Assembly (NCBI GenBank): GCA_038363005.1
Contig: JBBQBI010000002.1
Location: 279,265-343,264, forward strand
DNA: 64,000 nucleotides
Source: JAKOWB01 sp038363005
Lineage (GTDB): Bacteria > Pseudomonadota > Alphaproteobacteria > Kiloniellales > JACOMY01
Reading direction: 5' to 3'
This document shows positions 44,372 to 54,815 of the stretch, piece by piece (the first letter of the stretch is position 1; each line of letters starts with the position of its first letter). The notes below the pieces were generated by a model. The model worked only from the letters and a program-made list of their open reading frames with translations. It was not told where the DNA came from and did no database searches. Position numbers and translations under genes: made by a program.

Positions 44372-45780
44372 GCGGCCCGCTGTGGACCCGCGACGCGGCG
44401 GTGGCCGCCACCGGTGGTCGCTGCGCGGCCGACTGGCAGGCCAGCGGCGTCTCCATCGACAGTCGCACGCTGCAGCCGGGTGAGCTCTTCGTCGCCCTGG
44501 CGGGGCCGACGCACGACGGCCATGACCATATCGGCAAGGCGTTGGCGGCCGGCGCCGTCGCCGCGCTGGCGCACCGCGTGCCCGACGGACTGGCGGCTGG
44601 GGCGCCGCTGCTGCTGGTGGGTGACACGCTGGAGGGCCTGCGCGGCCTGGGCGCCGCCGGGCGCGCCCGCAGCCCGGCCACCTGCATCGCCGTCACCGGC
44701 TCGGTCGGCAAGACCTCGACCAAGGAGATGCTGCGCCACGTACTGGCGGCGCAGGCGCCGGCCTTTGCCGCGGCGGCCAGCTTCAACAATCACTGGGGCG
44801 TGCCGCTGACCCTGGCACGCCTGCCGGTCGAGGCACGCTTCGCGGTGTTCGAGATCGGCATGAATCATCCGGGCGAGATCCGCCCACTGACCAAGCTGGC
44901 GCGCCCGCATGTCGCCCTGGTGACGCAGATCGCGCCGGCGCACATCGAGTACTTCCCCGACGGCCTGGCCGGCATCGCCGATGCCAAGGCGGAGATCTTC
45001 GAGGGGCTGGAACCCGGCGGCCACGCGGTGATCAACCGCGACGCGCCGCAGGCCGAGCGGCTGATCGCCCGCGCCCAGGCGCTGGGTGCCCGCGTCATGA
45101 CCTTCGGCCGTCACGCCGATGCCACGGTGCGCCTGCTGGACATTTCCCTGCACGCGACCTGCAGCGCCATCAAGGCCAAGGTCGGGCGCGAGACCCTCGA
45201 CTACTGCCTGTCCCTGCCGGGCGAACACATGGCGATGAACTCCCTGGGCGTGCTGGCGGCCGTGCAGGCAGCCGGTGCCGACACCATCAAGGCGGCGCAG
45301 GCCATGGCCGGGCTGAAGGGCCTAAAGGGCCGCGGCCAGCGCCGGCGCATCGCGCTGGGCGATGGCGGCGTCGAGCTGATCGACGACAGCTACAACGCCA
45401 ACCCGGTCTCCATGGCCGCCGCCTTCGCCGTGCTCGGCCAGGCGCGGCCGGGTCCGGGCGGGCGACGCATCGCCGTGCTGGGCGACATGCTGGAACTGGG
45501 CGACCAGCGCGACCCGCTGCACGCCGGCCTGGCGGCGCCGCTGCTGGCCGCGGGGGTCGATCTGGTCTTTGCCTGCGGGACCGGCATGGCGGCGCTGATC
45601 GCCGCGCTGCCGGCCGACAAGCGGGGCGCCCACACCGCCGAGTCCGCCCAGTTGGCACAGCGGCTGCTTGCCGCGCTGCGGCCGGGCGACGTGGTGTTGG
45701 TCAAGGGTTCGCTGGGCTCGCGCATGGCGCGGGTGGTCGAGGCGCTGACGCAGGCGCCGCCGGCCGCTGCTTCGGCCTAG
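44368..45780 (+). CDS. murF: UDP-MurNAc-tripeptide:D-alanyl-D-alanine ligase
   Basis: A 470-residue Mur ligase that adds D-Ala-D-Ala to the UDP-MurNAc tripeptide. ATP loop TGSVGKT at 110-116, SFNNHWGVPLTLAR, FEIGMNHPGEI and IDDSYNANPVSM are characteristic of MurF. Translation is coupled to murE by the ATGA overlap; mraY follows after 12 bases with its own GGAGG. Confidence 0.95.
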   Translation: MSGPLWTRDAAVAATGGRCAADWQASGVSIDSRTLQPGELFVALAGPTHDGHDHIGKALAAGAVAALAHRVPDGLAAGAPLLLVGDTLEGLRGLGAAGRARSPATCIAVTGSVGKTSTKEMLRHVLAAQAPAFAAAASFNNHWGVPLTLARLPVEARFAVFEIGMNHPGEIRPLTKLARPHVALVTQIAPAHIEYFPDGLAGIADAKAEIFEGLEPGGHAVINRDAPQAERLIARAQALGARVMTFGRHADATVRLLDISLHATCSAIKAKVGRETLDYCLSLPGEHMAMNSLGVLAAVQAAGADTIKAAQAMAGLKGLKGRGQRRRIALGDGGVELIDDSYNANPVSMAAAFAVLGQARPGPGGRRIAVLGDMLELGDQRDPLHAGLAAPLLAAGVDLVFACGTGMAALIAALPADKRGAHTAESAQLAQRLLAALRPGDVVLVKGSLGSRMARVVEALTQAPPAAASA

Positions 45781-45792
45781 GAAGGAGGATCC

Positions 45793-46881
45793 ATGCTCTA
45801 CCACCTGCTGGTCCCCTTCGCCGACGACGTGACCTTCCTCAACGTCTTCCGCTATCTCACCTTCCGCAGCGGCGGTGCGGTGGTCACCGCGCTGCTGATC
45901 GCCTTCGTGCTGGGGCCGCGCGTCATCCGTTGGCTCAAGGCCAAGCAGCCGGGCGGCCAGCCGATCCGCAGCGATGGGCCGGAAAGCCACCTGGTCACCA
46001 AGCAGGGCACGCCCACCATGGGCGGCTTCCTGATCCTCATCTCGCTCACCGTTTCGACGCTGCTGTGGGCCGACCTGACCAACGGCTACGTCTGGGTGGT
46101 GCTCTTCGTCACACTGGGCTTCGGCGCCGTCGGCTTCGGCGACGACTACCTGAAGCTGACCAAGAGGAATCCCAAGGGCCTGCCCGGCAAGCTGAAGCTG
46201 GTGGTGCAGTTCGCCATCGCCGGCGCCGCAGCGGCCTGGATCAACTACCTGGCGCCGCTGGGCATGGAGAGCCACCTCTCGGTGCCCTTCTTCAAGAACG
46301 TGCTGATCGACCTTGGCTGGTTCTTCATCGTCTTCGCCATGGTGGTGATGGTCGGCGCCTCCAACGCGGTCAACCTGACCGACGGGCTTGATGGCCTGGC
46401 CATCGTGCCGGTGGCCATCGCCGCCGCCTGCTTCGCGCTGATCGCCTACCTTGCCGGCAACGCCGTCTTCGCCGATTACCTGCAGATCATCTTCGTGCCC
46501 GGCACCGGCGAGCTGGCGGTGCTCTGCGGCGCGCTGATCGGCGCTTCGCTGGGTTTCCTGTGGTTCAACGCGCCGCCGGCCATGGTGTTCATGGGCGACA
46601 CCGGCTCGCTGGCCTGCGGCGGCGCGCTGGGCACCATCGCGGTGGCCGCCAAGCACGAGCTGGTGCTGGTGATCATCGGCGGCCTCTTCGTGCTGGAGAC
46701 CGTGTCGGTGATCGTCCAGGTCGCCTCCTTCAAGCTGACCGGCAAGCGCGTCTTCCGCATGGCGCCGCTGCACCATCACTTCGAGAAGAAGGGCTGGGCC
46801 GAGCCGACCGTGGTGGTGCGCTTCTGGATCATCGCGGTGATCCTGGCGCTGGTCGGCCTCTCCACCCTGAAGCTGAGGTGA
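45793..46881 (+). CDS. mraY: Phospho-N-acetylmuramoyl-pentapeptide transferase
   Basis: A 362-residue polytopic enzyme that makes lipid I by moving phospho-MurNAc-pentapeptide to undecaprenyl phosphate. Diagnostic loops are present: GTPTMGG near the second loop, NLTDGLDGLA with the paired aspartates, FMGDTGSLACGG, and the histidine loop APLHHHFEKKGWAE. Ten helices are expected. AAGGAGG precedes the ATG. murD starts two bases after the stop. Confidence 0.97.
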   Translation: MLYHLLVPFADDVTFLNVFRYLTFRSGGAVVTALLIAFVLGPRVIRWLKAKQPGGQPIRSDGPESHLVTKQGTPTMGGFLILISLTVSTLLWADLTNGYVWVVLFVTLGFGAVGFGDDYLKLTKRNPKGLPGKLKLVVQFAIAGAAAAWINYLAPLGMESHLSVPFFKNVLIDLGWFFIVFAMVVMVGASNAVNLTDGLDGLAIVPVAIAAACFALIAYLAGNAVFADYLQIIFVPGTGELAVLCGALIGASLGFLWFNAPPAMVFMGDTGSLACGGALGTIAVAAKHELVLVIIGGLFVLETVSVIVQVASFKLTGKRVFRMAPLHHHFEKKGWAEPTVVVRFWIIAVILALVGLSTLKLR

Positions 46882-46883
46882 GC

Positions 46884-48290
46884 ATGCCCCAGCAACAGAC
46901 CCTCGACCTCGCCTTCGCCAAGGACCATAGCTACGCCGTGCTCGGCCTCGGCAAGTCCGGGCTGGCCAGCGCGCAGGCGCTGCGGGCCGCAGGCGCGCGC
47001 GTCCTGGCCTGGGACGACGGCTCGGCGGCGCGCGACAAGGCCGCCGCTGCCGGCATCGCGACGCAGGATCTGGCGGGGCTCGACTGGGCCGGTGTCGAGG
47101 CGCTGGTGCTGTCGCCCGGGATTCCCCACACCTGGCCGGCGCCGCACCCGGTGGCCGCCGCCGCCAAGGCAGCCTGCCGCCCGATCATCGGCGACATCGA
47201 GCTGCTGGCGCGCGCCGAACCCGCCGCGCGCTACCTCGGCATCACCGGCACCAACGGCAAGTCGACCACCACGGCGCTGATCGGCCACCTGTTGGAGCAG
47301 GCCGGCCAGCGCGTCGCCGTCGGCGGCAACCTGGGCACCCCGGCGCTCACTTTCCCGGCGCTGGGTGCCGGCGGCATCTACGTGCTGGAAATGTCGAGCT
47401 ATCAGCTGGAGCTGATCGACAGCCTAGTGTTCGACGTCGCCATCCTGCTGAACATCACGCCCGACCACCTGGACCGCCACGGCGGCATGGCTGGCTACAT
47501 CGCTGCCAAGCGCCGCATCTTCGCCGGCCAGACCGCGCGCCGGGTCGCCATCATCGGCATCGACGACGAAGCTTCAGCCGCCATCGCCGCCCAGCTCAAG
47601 TCCGATCCGGCGCGCCGCGTTTGGCCGCTGTCGGTCGAGCGCCAGGCCGCTGGCGGCCTCTACGTCCAGGACGGCTGGCTGATCGACGATACCGAAGGCC
47701 AGTCGGCCAGGCTGTTCGACCTCACGACGCTGCCGCGCCTGCCGGGCAGGCACAATTGGCAGAATGTGCTGGCGGCCTATGGCGCATTGCGGGCATTGGC
47801 GATCCCGCCAGACACCATCCTTCGCCACCTGCCGGGCTTCCCCGGCCTGGTGCATCGCCAGGAGCTGGTGGGCGCGCGCGATGGCGTGCGCTTTGTCAAC
47901 GACTCCAAGGCAACCAACGCCGATGCCACGGCGAAGGCGCTGGGCTGCTACCAGGCGATCTACTGGATTCTCGGTGGCCGCGCCAAGGAGACCGGGTTGC
48001 AGGGCCTGGAGCCCTTCTTTCCGCGCATTCGCGGTGCCTTCCTGATCGGCGAGGCGACGGCGGCCTTCCGCCCGCTGCTGGAGGGCGCCGGCGTCGCCAC
48101 CCTGGCCTGTGGCGAGTTGCCGACGGCGGTGGCGGCGGCTTGGAAGGCGGCGCGGCAAGACAACGTGCAGGACGCGGTGGTGTTGCTGTCGCCGGCCTGC
48201 GCCTCGTTCGACCAGTATCCCAATTTCGAGGTGCGCGGCGACCACTTCCGCCAACTCGTTCAGCTGCTGCTGGAAGGCGGTGGAGCATGA
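46884..48290 (+). CDS. murD: UDP-MurNAc-L-alanine:D-glutamate ligase
   Basis: A 468-residue Mur ligase that adds D-glutamate. The N-terminal UDP-binding domain starts SYAVLGLGKSGLASA; the ATP loop is ITGTNGKSTTT (about 119-129), followed by EMSSYQLEL and ITPDHLDRHGG. The C-terminal domain has VNDSKATNADATAKAL. All fit MurD. ATG 46884 comes two bases after mraY; the longer open frame upstream is in the wrong frame for mraY and not real. Stop overlaps ftsW. Confidence 0.95.
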   Translation: MPQQQTLDLAFAKDHSYAVLGLGKSGLASAQALRAAGARVLAWDDGSAARDKAAAAGIATQDLAGLDWAGVEALVLSPGIPHTWPAPHPVAAAAKAACRPIIGDIELLARAEPAARYLGITGTNGKSTTTALIGHLLEQAGQRVAVGGNLGTPALTFPALGAGGIYVLEMSSYQLELIDSLVFDVAILLNITPDHLDRHGGMAGYIAAKRRIFAGQTARRVAIIGIDDEASAAIAAQLKSDPARRVWPLSVERQAAGGLYVQDGWLIDDTEGQSARLFDLTTLPRLPGRHNWQNVLAAYGALRALAIPPDTILRHLPGFPGLVHRQELVGARDGVRFVNDSKATNADATAKALGCYQAIYWILGGRAKETGLQGLEPFFPRIRGAFLIGEATAAFRPLLEGAGVATLACGELPTAVAAAWKAARQDNVQDAVVLLSPACASFDQYPNFEVRGDHFRQLVQLLLEGGGA

Positions 48291-49411
48291 GCTTCGCCCG
48301 CACCGATCAGTCACTGCTGGGCCGCTGGTGGTGGACCGTCGACCGCTGGCAGCTCATCGCCATCGCCCTGCTGATGGGGCTGGGCGCGATCTTCATGCTG
48401 GCGGCCTCGCCGGCGGCGGCCGACCGCATCGGCCTGGCCGATCCCTTCCAGCTGGCGCGACGCCACATCCTGATGATCCCGCTGTCGGTGGCGCTGATGC
48501 TGACGGTGTCGCTGCTGTCGCCCAGGTCGGTGCGGCGCCTGGCGGTGATCTGCTTCCCCTTCTTCCTCGCCATGCTGGCAGCGACGCTGGTGATGGGGGC
48601 CGAGATCAAGGGCGCGACGCGCTGGCTCTCGGTGGCGCACATCTCGATCCAGCCGTCGGAGTTCATCAAGCCCTGCTTCGCCGTCTTCGCCGCCTGGCTG
48701 TTCGCCGCCGGCCGGCTGCAGGACGGCGTGCCCGGCGCCCTGCTGGCCTTCGGGCTCTATGCCGCCACCGCGCTCTGCCTGCTGCTGCAGCCCGACGTCG
48801 GGCAGACCGTGGTGCTGACGGCGATCTTCGGGGTGCAGTTCTTCCTGGCCGGCCTGCCGCTGCTCTGGGTGGTCGGGTTGACGCTCTCTGGCCTGGGGCT
48901 GCTGGCCACCACTTATTTCCTGTTCCCGCACGTGGCGCTGCGCGTCGACACCTTCCTCGACCCGCGCGCCGGCGACACCTACCAGGTGGAGCGCGCGCTG
49001 GAGGCCTTCCACAACGGCGGGCTGTTCGGTCGCGGTCCGGGCGAGGGCACGGTGAAGGACTTCTTGCCCGACTCGCACTCCGACTTCATTTTCGCCGTCG
49101 CTGGCGAGGAGTTCGGGATCCTCGTCTGCCTGTTCCTGGTGGCACTCTTCGCTTTCGTGGTGCTGCGCGGCTTCGCCAAGCTGATGAGCGAGACCAACCT
49201 CTTCATCCTGCTTGCGGCCACCGGTCTGCTCACCCAGGTCGGCCTGCAGGCCTTCGTCAACATGGCCTCGGCCCTGCATCTGATCCCGACCAAGGGCATG
49301 ACCCTCCCCTTCATCTCCTACGGCGGCTCGTCCTACCTGGCGCTGGCGCTCGGCATGGGCATGGTGCTGGCGCTGACCCGCCGCCGCCCGGCGACGCGGG
49401 AGGACTGGTGA
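48287..49411 (+). CDS. ftsW: Septal peptidoglycan glycosyltransferase FtsW
   Basis: A 374-residue SEDS-family membrane protein with about ten helices, which polymerises lipid II at the septum with FtsI. The motifs KGATRWLSVAHISIQPSEF, LLQPDVGQTVVL with the key aspartate, and LIPTKGMTLPFISYGGSS near the end are complete. A 20-residue cytoplasmic start contains WWWTVDRWQL. Start and stop overlap murD (ATGA) and murG (TGATG). Confidence 0.95.
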   Translation: MSFARTDQSLLGRWWWTVDRWQLIAIALLMGLGAIFMLAASPAAADRIGLADPFQLARRHILMIPLSVALMLTVSLLSPRSVRRLAVICFPFFLAMLAATLVMGAEIKGATRWLSVAHISIQPSEFIKPCFAVFAAWLFAAGRLQDGVPGALLAFGLYAATALCLLLQPDVGQTVVLTAIFGVQFFLAGLPLLWVVGLTLSGLGLLATTYFLFPHVALRVDTFLDPRAGDTYQVERALEAFHNGGLFGRGPGEGTVKDFLPDSHSDFIFAVAGEEFGILVCLFLVALFAFVVLRGFAKLMSETNLFILLAATGLLTQVGLQAFVNMASALHLIPTKGMTLPFISYGGSSYLALALGMGMVLALTRRRPATREDW

Positions 49412-50552
49412 TGGCCGAGAAGAAGCCCGCCCTGATCGTCATCGGCGCCGGTGGCACCGGCGGCCACATGTTCCCGGCCGCCGCGCTGGCACGTACCTTG
49501 CTGGAGCGCGGCTATCGCGTGGCGCTCTTCACCGACCGGCGCGGCCAGGGCTTCGGCCCCGAGCTGGCCGAGGTTGCCACCTATCGTCTTTCCGCCGCCG
49601 CGGTGCTCGGCACCTCGCCGTGGCGCAAGGCCATCGCGCTGTGGCAGATCCTGCGCGGCGTGTTCCAGGCCCGCCGCCTGTTGAGGAAGCTGGGTGCCAC
49701 CGCGGTCGTCGGCTTCGGCGGCTATGCCTCGCTGCCGGCGGTCTGGGCCGGCGCCGGCCGCGGCCTCAAAGTCGTGCTGCACGAACAGAACGCCGTGGTC
49801 GGGCGCGCCAACCGCCTGCTGGCGCGCAAGGCCACGCTGATCGCCACCTCCTTCACCACGGTGAAGGGCCTGGGCGAGCGCGACCTGGCCAAGTGCGTGC
49901 TGACCGGCAACCCGGTGCGCGGCGCCATCGCCGAGGTCGGCCGCCGACCCTATGCCGTGCCCGGCCCGAAGGATCGCCTGACCCTGCTGGTCACCGGCGG
50001 CTCGCAGGGCGCGCGGGTGTTCAACGAGCTGGTGCCCGGCGCGGTCTGCCGCCTGCCGGCGGCGCTGAAGGCGCGGCTGCAGGTCTGCCAGCAGGTGCGC
50101 GGCCAGGACCTGGGCGAGGTGCAGGCGATCTACAGCGCCTGCGGCGTCGACGCGGTGCTGAAGACCTTCTTTGACGACATGCCGCTGCGCCTGACCCAGG
50201 CGTCGCTGCTGGTCTGCCGCTCTGGCGCCTCGACCGTGGCCGAGCTGGCGGCGGCCGGGCGGCCGGCGCTGCTAGTGCCCTATCCCTTCGCCGCCGACGA
50301 TCATCAGCGTGCCAACGCCGAGGCCTTCGCCGCCGCCGGCGGTGGCTGGGTGCTGCCGCAGTCCGGGCTGGACGTCGAGTCACTGACCGCCGAGCTGCAG
50401 CGCTTGTTCGAGGCGCCGGCCATGCTGGTGCGCGCCGCCGGCGCGGCGCGCGGCTTCGCCCAGGAGGGCGCCGCCGGGCGCCTGGCCGACCTGGTGCTGG
50501 GCACGCTCAAGAGCAACGGCGGCGCCAAGGCGCCTGGCCAGGAGGCCGCGGC

Positions 50553-50556
<4 letters not shown>
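49411..50556 (+). CDS. murG: Undecaprenyldiphospho-muramoylpentapeptide N-acetylglucosaminyltransferase
   Basis: A 381-residue GT28 enzyme that makes lipid II from lipid I. The N-terminal loop IGAGGTGGHMFPAAAL, then FGGYASLPAVWA, LHEQNAVVGRANRLLA, VTGGSQGARVFNELV and the UDP-GlcNAc block RSGASTVAELAAAGRP are intact. A polar 20-residue tail follows the domain. The ATG overlaps the ftsW stop by one base and the stop overlaps murC as ATGA. Confidence 0.95.
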
Positions 50557-51997
<1,441 letters not shown>

Positions 51998-52001
<4 letters not shown>

Positions 52002-52930
52002 TGGCCCAGCAGAAAGTCATTCCGCTGATCGAACGCCTGTCGCCGGTGCGTGGGCGGCTCAGCGTCGAGGCGCCGCTGTCGACGATCACCTGGTTCCGCG
52101 TCGGCGGCCCGGCCGAGGTGCTGTTCCGGCCCGAGGATCGCGCCGACCTGCTGGCCTTCCTGGCGGCCAAGCCGCCGGAGGTGCCGGTGACGGTAATCGG
52201 CGTCGGCTCCAACCTGCTGGTGCGTGACGGTGGCATTGCCGGTGTGGTGCTGCGCCTGGCGCGTGGCTTCGCCGAGATCCTGGTCGAGGGCGAGGAGGTC
52301 GAGGCTGGCGCCGCCGCGCTCGACGTCAACGTCGCCAAGGTGGCGGCCGATGCCGGCCTGGGCGGCCTGGAGTTCCTGGTCGGCGTGCCCGGCACCATCG
52401 GCGGCGCCGCACGCATGAACGCCGGTGCCTATGGTAGCGAGCTGAAGGACGTGCTGGTCTGGGTCGAGGCGGCTGACGCCCGGGGTGGCGTGCATCGCCT
52501 GACCCCGGCCGAGCTGCAGCTGGGCTATCGCAGCTCCGGCCTGCCGGCCGACTGGGTCGTGCTGAAGGCCCGACTGCGCGGCCGGCCAGCGGAGCTGTCC
52601 GACATCCAGGCGCGCATGGCGGCGATTTCCGAACAGCGCGGTGCCACCCAGCCGGTGCGCAGCCGCACCGGTGGTTCGACCTTCGCCAACCCGCCGGGCG
52701 CGCGTGCTTGGGAGCTGATCGACGCCGCCGGCTGTCGCGGCCTGCGCATCGGCGGCGCCCAGGTGTCCGAGCTGCACTGCAATTTCCTGATCAACACCGG
52801 CAGCGCCACGGCGGCCGACCTTGAGGCCCTGGGCGAGGAGGTGCGGCGCCGCGTCAAGCGCGTCACCGGCATCAAGCTGCGCTGGGAGATCAAGGTCATC
52901 GGGCAGCCGCTGGCGGGAGGCATAGCATGA
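51998..52930 (+). CDS. murB: UDP-N-acetylenolpyruvoylglucosamine reductase
   Basis: A 310-residue FAD enzyme that makes UDP-MurNAc. FAD-binding motifs TWFRVGGPAEVLFRPED and IGVGSNLLVRDGGI are present, GVPGTIGGAARMNAGAYG is the usual glycine-rich block, and YRSSGLP contains a serine. SGLPADWVVLKARLRG lacks the extra insert of type I MurB, so this is the shorter type II form. Start chosen at ATG 51998 (ATGA with murC); the frame is open upstream inside murC. Confidence 0.94.
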
Positions 52931-53862
52931 CCGCCAAGCTCGACATCCTGCTGCTCAAGGGCGGCCCCTCGGCCGAGCGCGAGGTCTCGCTGGTGTCCGC
53001 CGCGGCCTGCGCCCCGGCGCTGCGCGAGAAGGGCCACAAGGTCACCGAATACGACATGACGCGCGACGTCGCGGCGCTCTGCAAGCGGCTGGAGACGCCC
53101 TTCGACGTGGTGTTCAACGCGCTGCACGGCCACTACGGCGAGGACGGCTGCGTGCAGGGCGTGCTGGAGCTGATGGGCCGGCGCTTTACGCACTCCAGCC
53201 TGCTGGCCTCGGCCATGGCGATGGACAAGCCGCTGGCCAAGCGGCTCTTCGTCGCCGCCGGGCTCACCACGCCCAGCGGCCGCGTGGTCTCCAAGGACGA
53301 GGTGCTGGCCGGCGACCCGCTGCCGCGCCCCTATGTCATCAAGCCGCCGGCAGAAGGTTCCTCGGTCGGCGTGCGCATCGTGCGCGCCGGCGACAACACC
53401 CAGCCCTTCACCGAGGAGACCTGGAAGTTCGGCGACACGGTGCTGGTCGAGCCCTACATCGCCGGGCGCGAGTTGACCGTGGGCGTGCTAGGCGATGCCG
53501 AAGGCACGCGCGCCATTTCGGTAACCGAACTGCGGCCCAAGGTCGGCTTCTACGACTATGCGGCCAAGTACACCGAGGGCAAGACCGAGCACCTGGTGCC
53601 GGCGCCGATCCACCAGCGCATCTTCGAACAGGCGCTGGATGCCGCGGTGACGGCGCACAAGGCGCTCGGCTGCCGCGGCGTTACCCGGTCCGACTTCCGC
53701 TACGACGACACCCAGGGCGAGCCGGGGCAGCTCTACCTGCTGGAGGTCAACACCCAGCCGGGCATGACGCCGCTGTCGCTGGTGCCCGAGCAGGCGGCTT
53801 TCACCGGCATGTCCTTCCCCGATCTCTGCCAGTGGATCGTCGAGGAGGCGATGGCGCGATGA
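52927..53862 (+). CDS. ddl: D-alanine:D-alanine ligase
   Basis: A 311-residue ATP-grasp ligase that makes D-Ala-D-Ala for MurF. LLKGGPSAEREVSLVSAAA opens the N-domain, with ALHGHYGEDGCVQG, KPPAEGSSVGVRIV and the metal-binding LLEVNTQPGMTPLSLVPEQA. Size matches DdlB, the form found in dcw clusters. ATGA overlaps join it to murB and ftsQ. Confidence 0.95.
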   Translation: MTAKLDILLLKGGPSAEREVSLVSAAACAPALREKGHKVTEYDMTRDVAALCKRLETPFDVVFNALHGHYGEDGCVQGVLELMGRRFTHSSLLASAMAMDKPLAKRLFVAAGLTTPSGRVVSKDEVLAGDPLPRPYVIKPPAEGSSVGVRIVRAGDNTQPFTEETWKFGDTVLVEPYIAGRELTVGVLGDAEGTRAISVTELRPKVGFYDYAAKYTEGKTEHLVPAPIHQRIFEQALDAAVTAHKALGCRGVTRSDFRYDDTQGEPGQLYLLEVNTQPGMTPLSLVPEQAAFTGMSFPDLCQWIVEEAMAR

Positions 53863-54803
53863 CGGCTCGCAAGAACCCCACCGCCAAGCCGCGCCCCGGC
53901 CGCCCGGCGCCCGCCAAGCGCGCGGCGGCGACGCCGCGCAAGCCGGCGACGCGGGGCACCGCCCCACGCGCCACCGCAACGCGCAAGCCGGCCCGCCCGA
54001 AGCCTGGCCTGTTCAGCCGGGTCAAGCCGCGCACGGCGCTGCGTGCCGGCCTGGCCGTCCTGGTGCTGGGCGGCACGCTCTGGGCTTGGCAGTCCGGCTA
54101 CGCCGGGCGCCAGTCCGATCGCCTGGTGGCGCTGTTCTATGACACCACGGCCGAGGCCGGGCTGAAGGTCGGCAACGTGCAGGTGACCGGCCGCGAGCGT
54201 ACCCCGGCCGAAGAGATCCTGACCGTGCTGGCGGTGAAGCAGGGCGGCCCGCTGCTCGACTTCGACCCGCACCAGGCCAAGGCGGCGCTGGAGACCCTGC
54301 CCTGGGTGCGCCATGCCACGGTGGAGCGGCGGCTGCCCAACCTTATCGTCGTCACGCTGGACGAGCGCCGGCCGATGGCGCTGTGGCAGCTCGACGGCAA
54401 GCTGCAGGTGATTGACGAGGAGGGGCGGGTGATCCCGGTCGCCCAGGTCGAGGACTACGGCGGCCTGCCGCTGGTGGTGGGCCCAGGTGCCGATAGCGCC
54501 GCCGCCGGGCTGCTCGAGATGCTGACCAGCGAGCCGGCGCTGCGCGCCCAGGTGGTGGCGGCGGTGCGCGTTGGCGACCGTCGGTGGAATATCCGGTTGC
54601 AAGCCGGAATCGACGTCAAATTACCGGAGGATGGCGCCCTCCAGGCGTGGCAACGGCTTGCCCGACTCGACCAAGACGAGGGTCTTCTATCACGAGATCT
54701 AGTGGTCATTGACCTGCGGATACCCGACAGGTTGGTGGTCCAGCCAGCACCGGGTGCCATAGTTGCGCCGCCGGCACCTCCTGTGCCCGGCCAGGACACC
54801 TGA
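53859..54803 (+). CDS. ftsQ: Cell division protein FtsQ
   Basis: A 314-residue bitopic divisome protein. Residues 1-60 form a long Ala/Pro/Lys/Arg-rich cytoplasmic tail, the membrane helix is about 61-78, the POTRA domain about 103-172 (VGNVQVTGRERTPAEEI), and the beta domain follows (LVVGPGADSAAAGLLEM). FtsQ recruits FtsL-FtsB. From about 54588 to 54770 the codon use turns AT-richer than elsewhere in the cluster. Start ATG 53859 overlaps the ddl stop; ftsA follows after 12 bases. Confidence 0.92.
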   Translation: MTARKNPTAKPRPGRPAPAKRAAATPRKPATRGTAPRATATRKPARPKPGLFSRVKPRTALRAGLAVLVLGGTLWAWQSGYAGRQSDRLVALFYDTTAEAGLKVGNVQVTGRERTPAEEILTVLAVKQGGPLLDFDPHQAKAALETLPWVRHATVERRLPNLIVVTLDERRPMALWQLDGKLQVIDEEGRVIPVAQVEDYGGLPLVVGPGADSAAAGLLEMLTSEPALRAQVVAAVRVGDRRWNIRLQAGIDVKLPEDGALQAWQRLARLDQDEGLLSRDLVVIDLRIPDRLVVQPAPGAIVAPPAPPVPGQDT

Positions 54804-54815
54804 GGAGCGCGGGCA

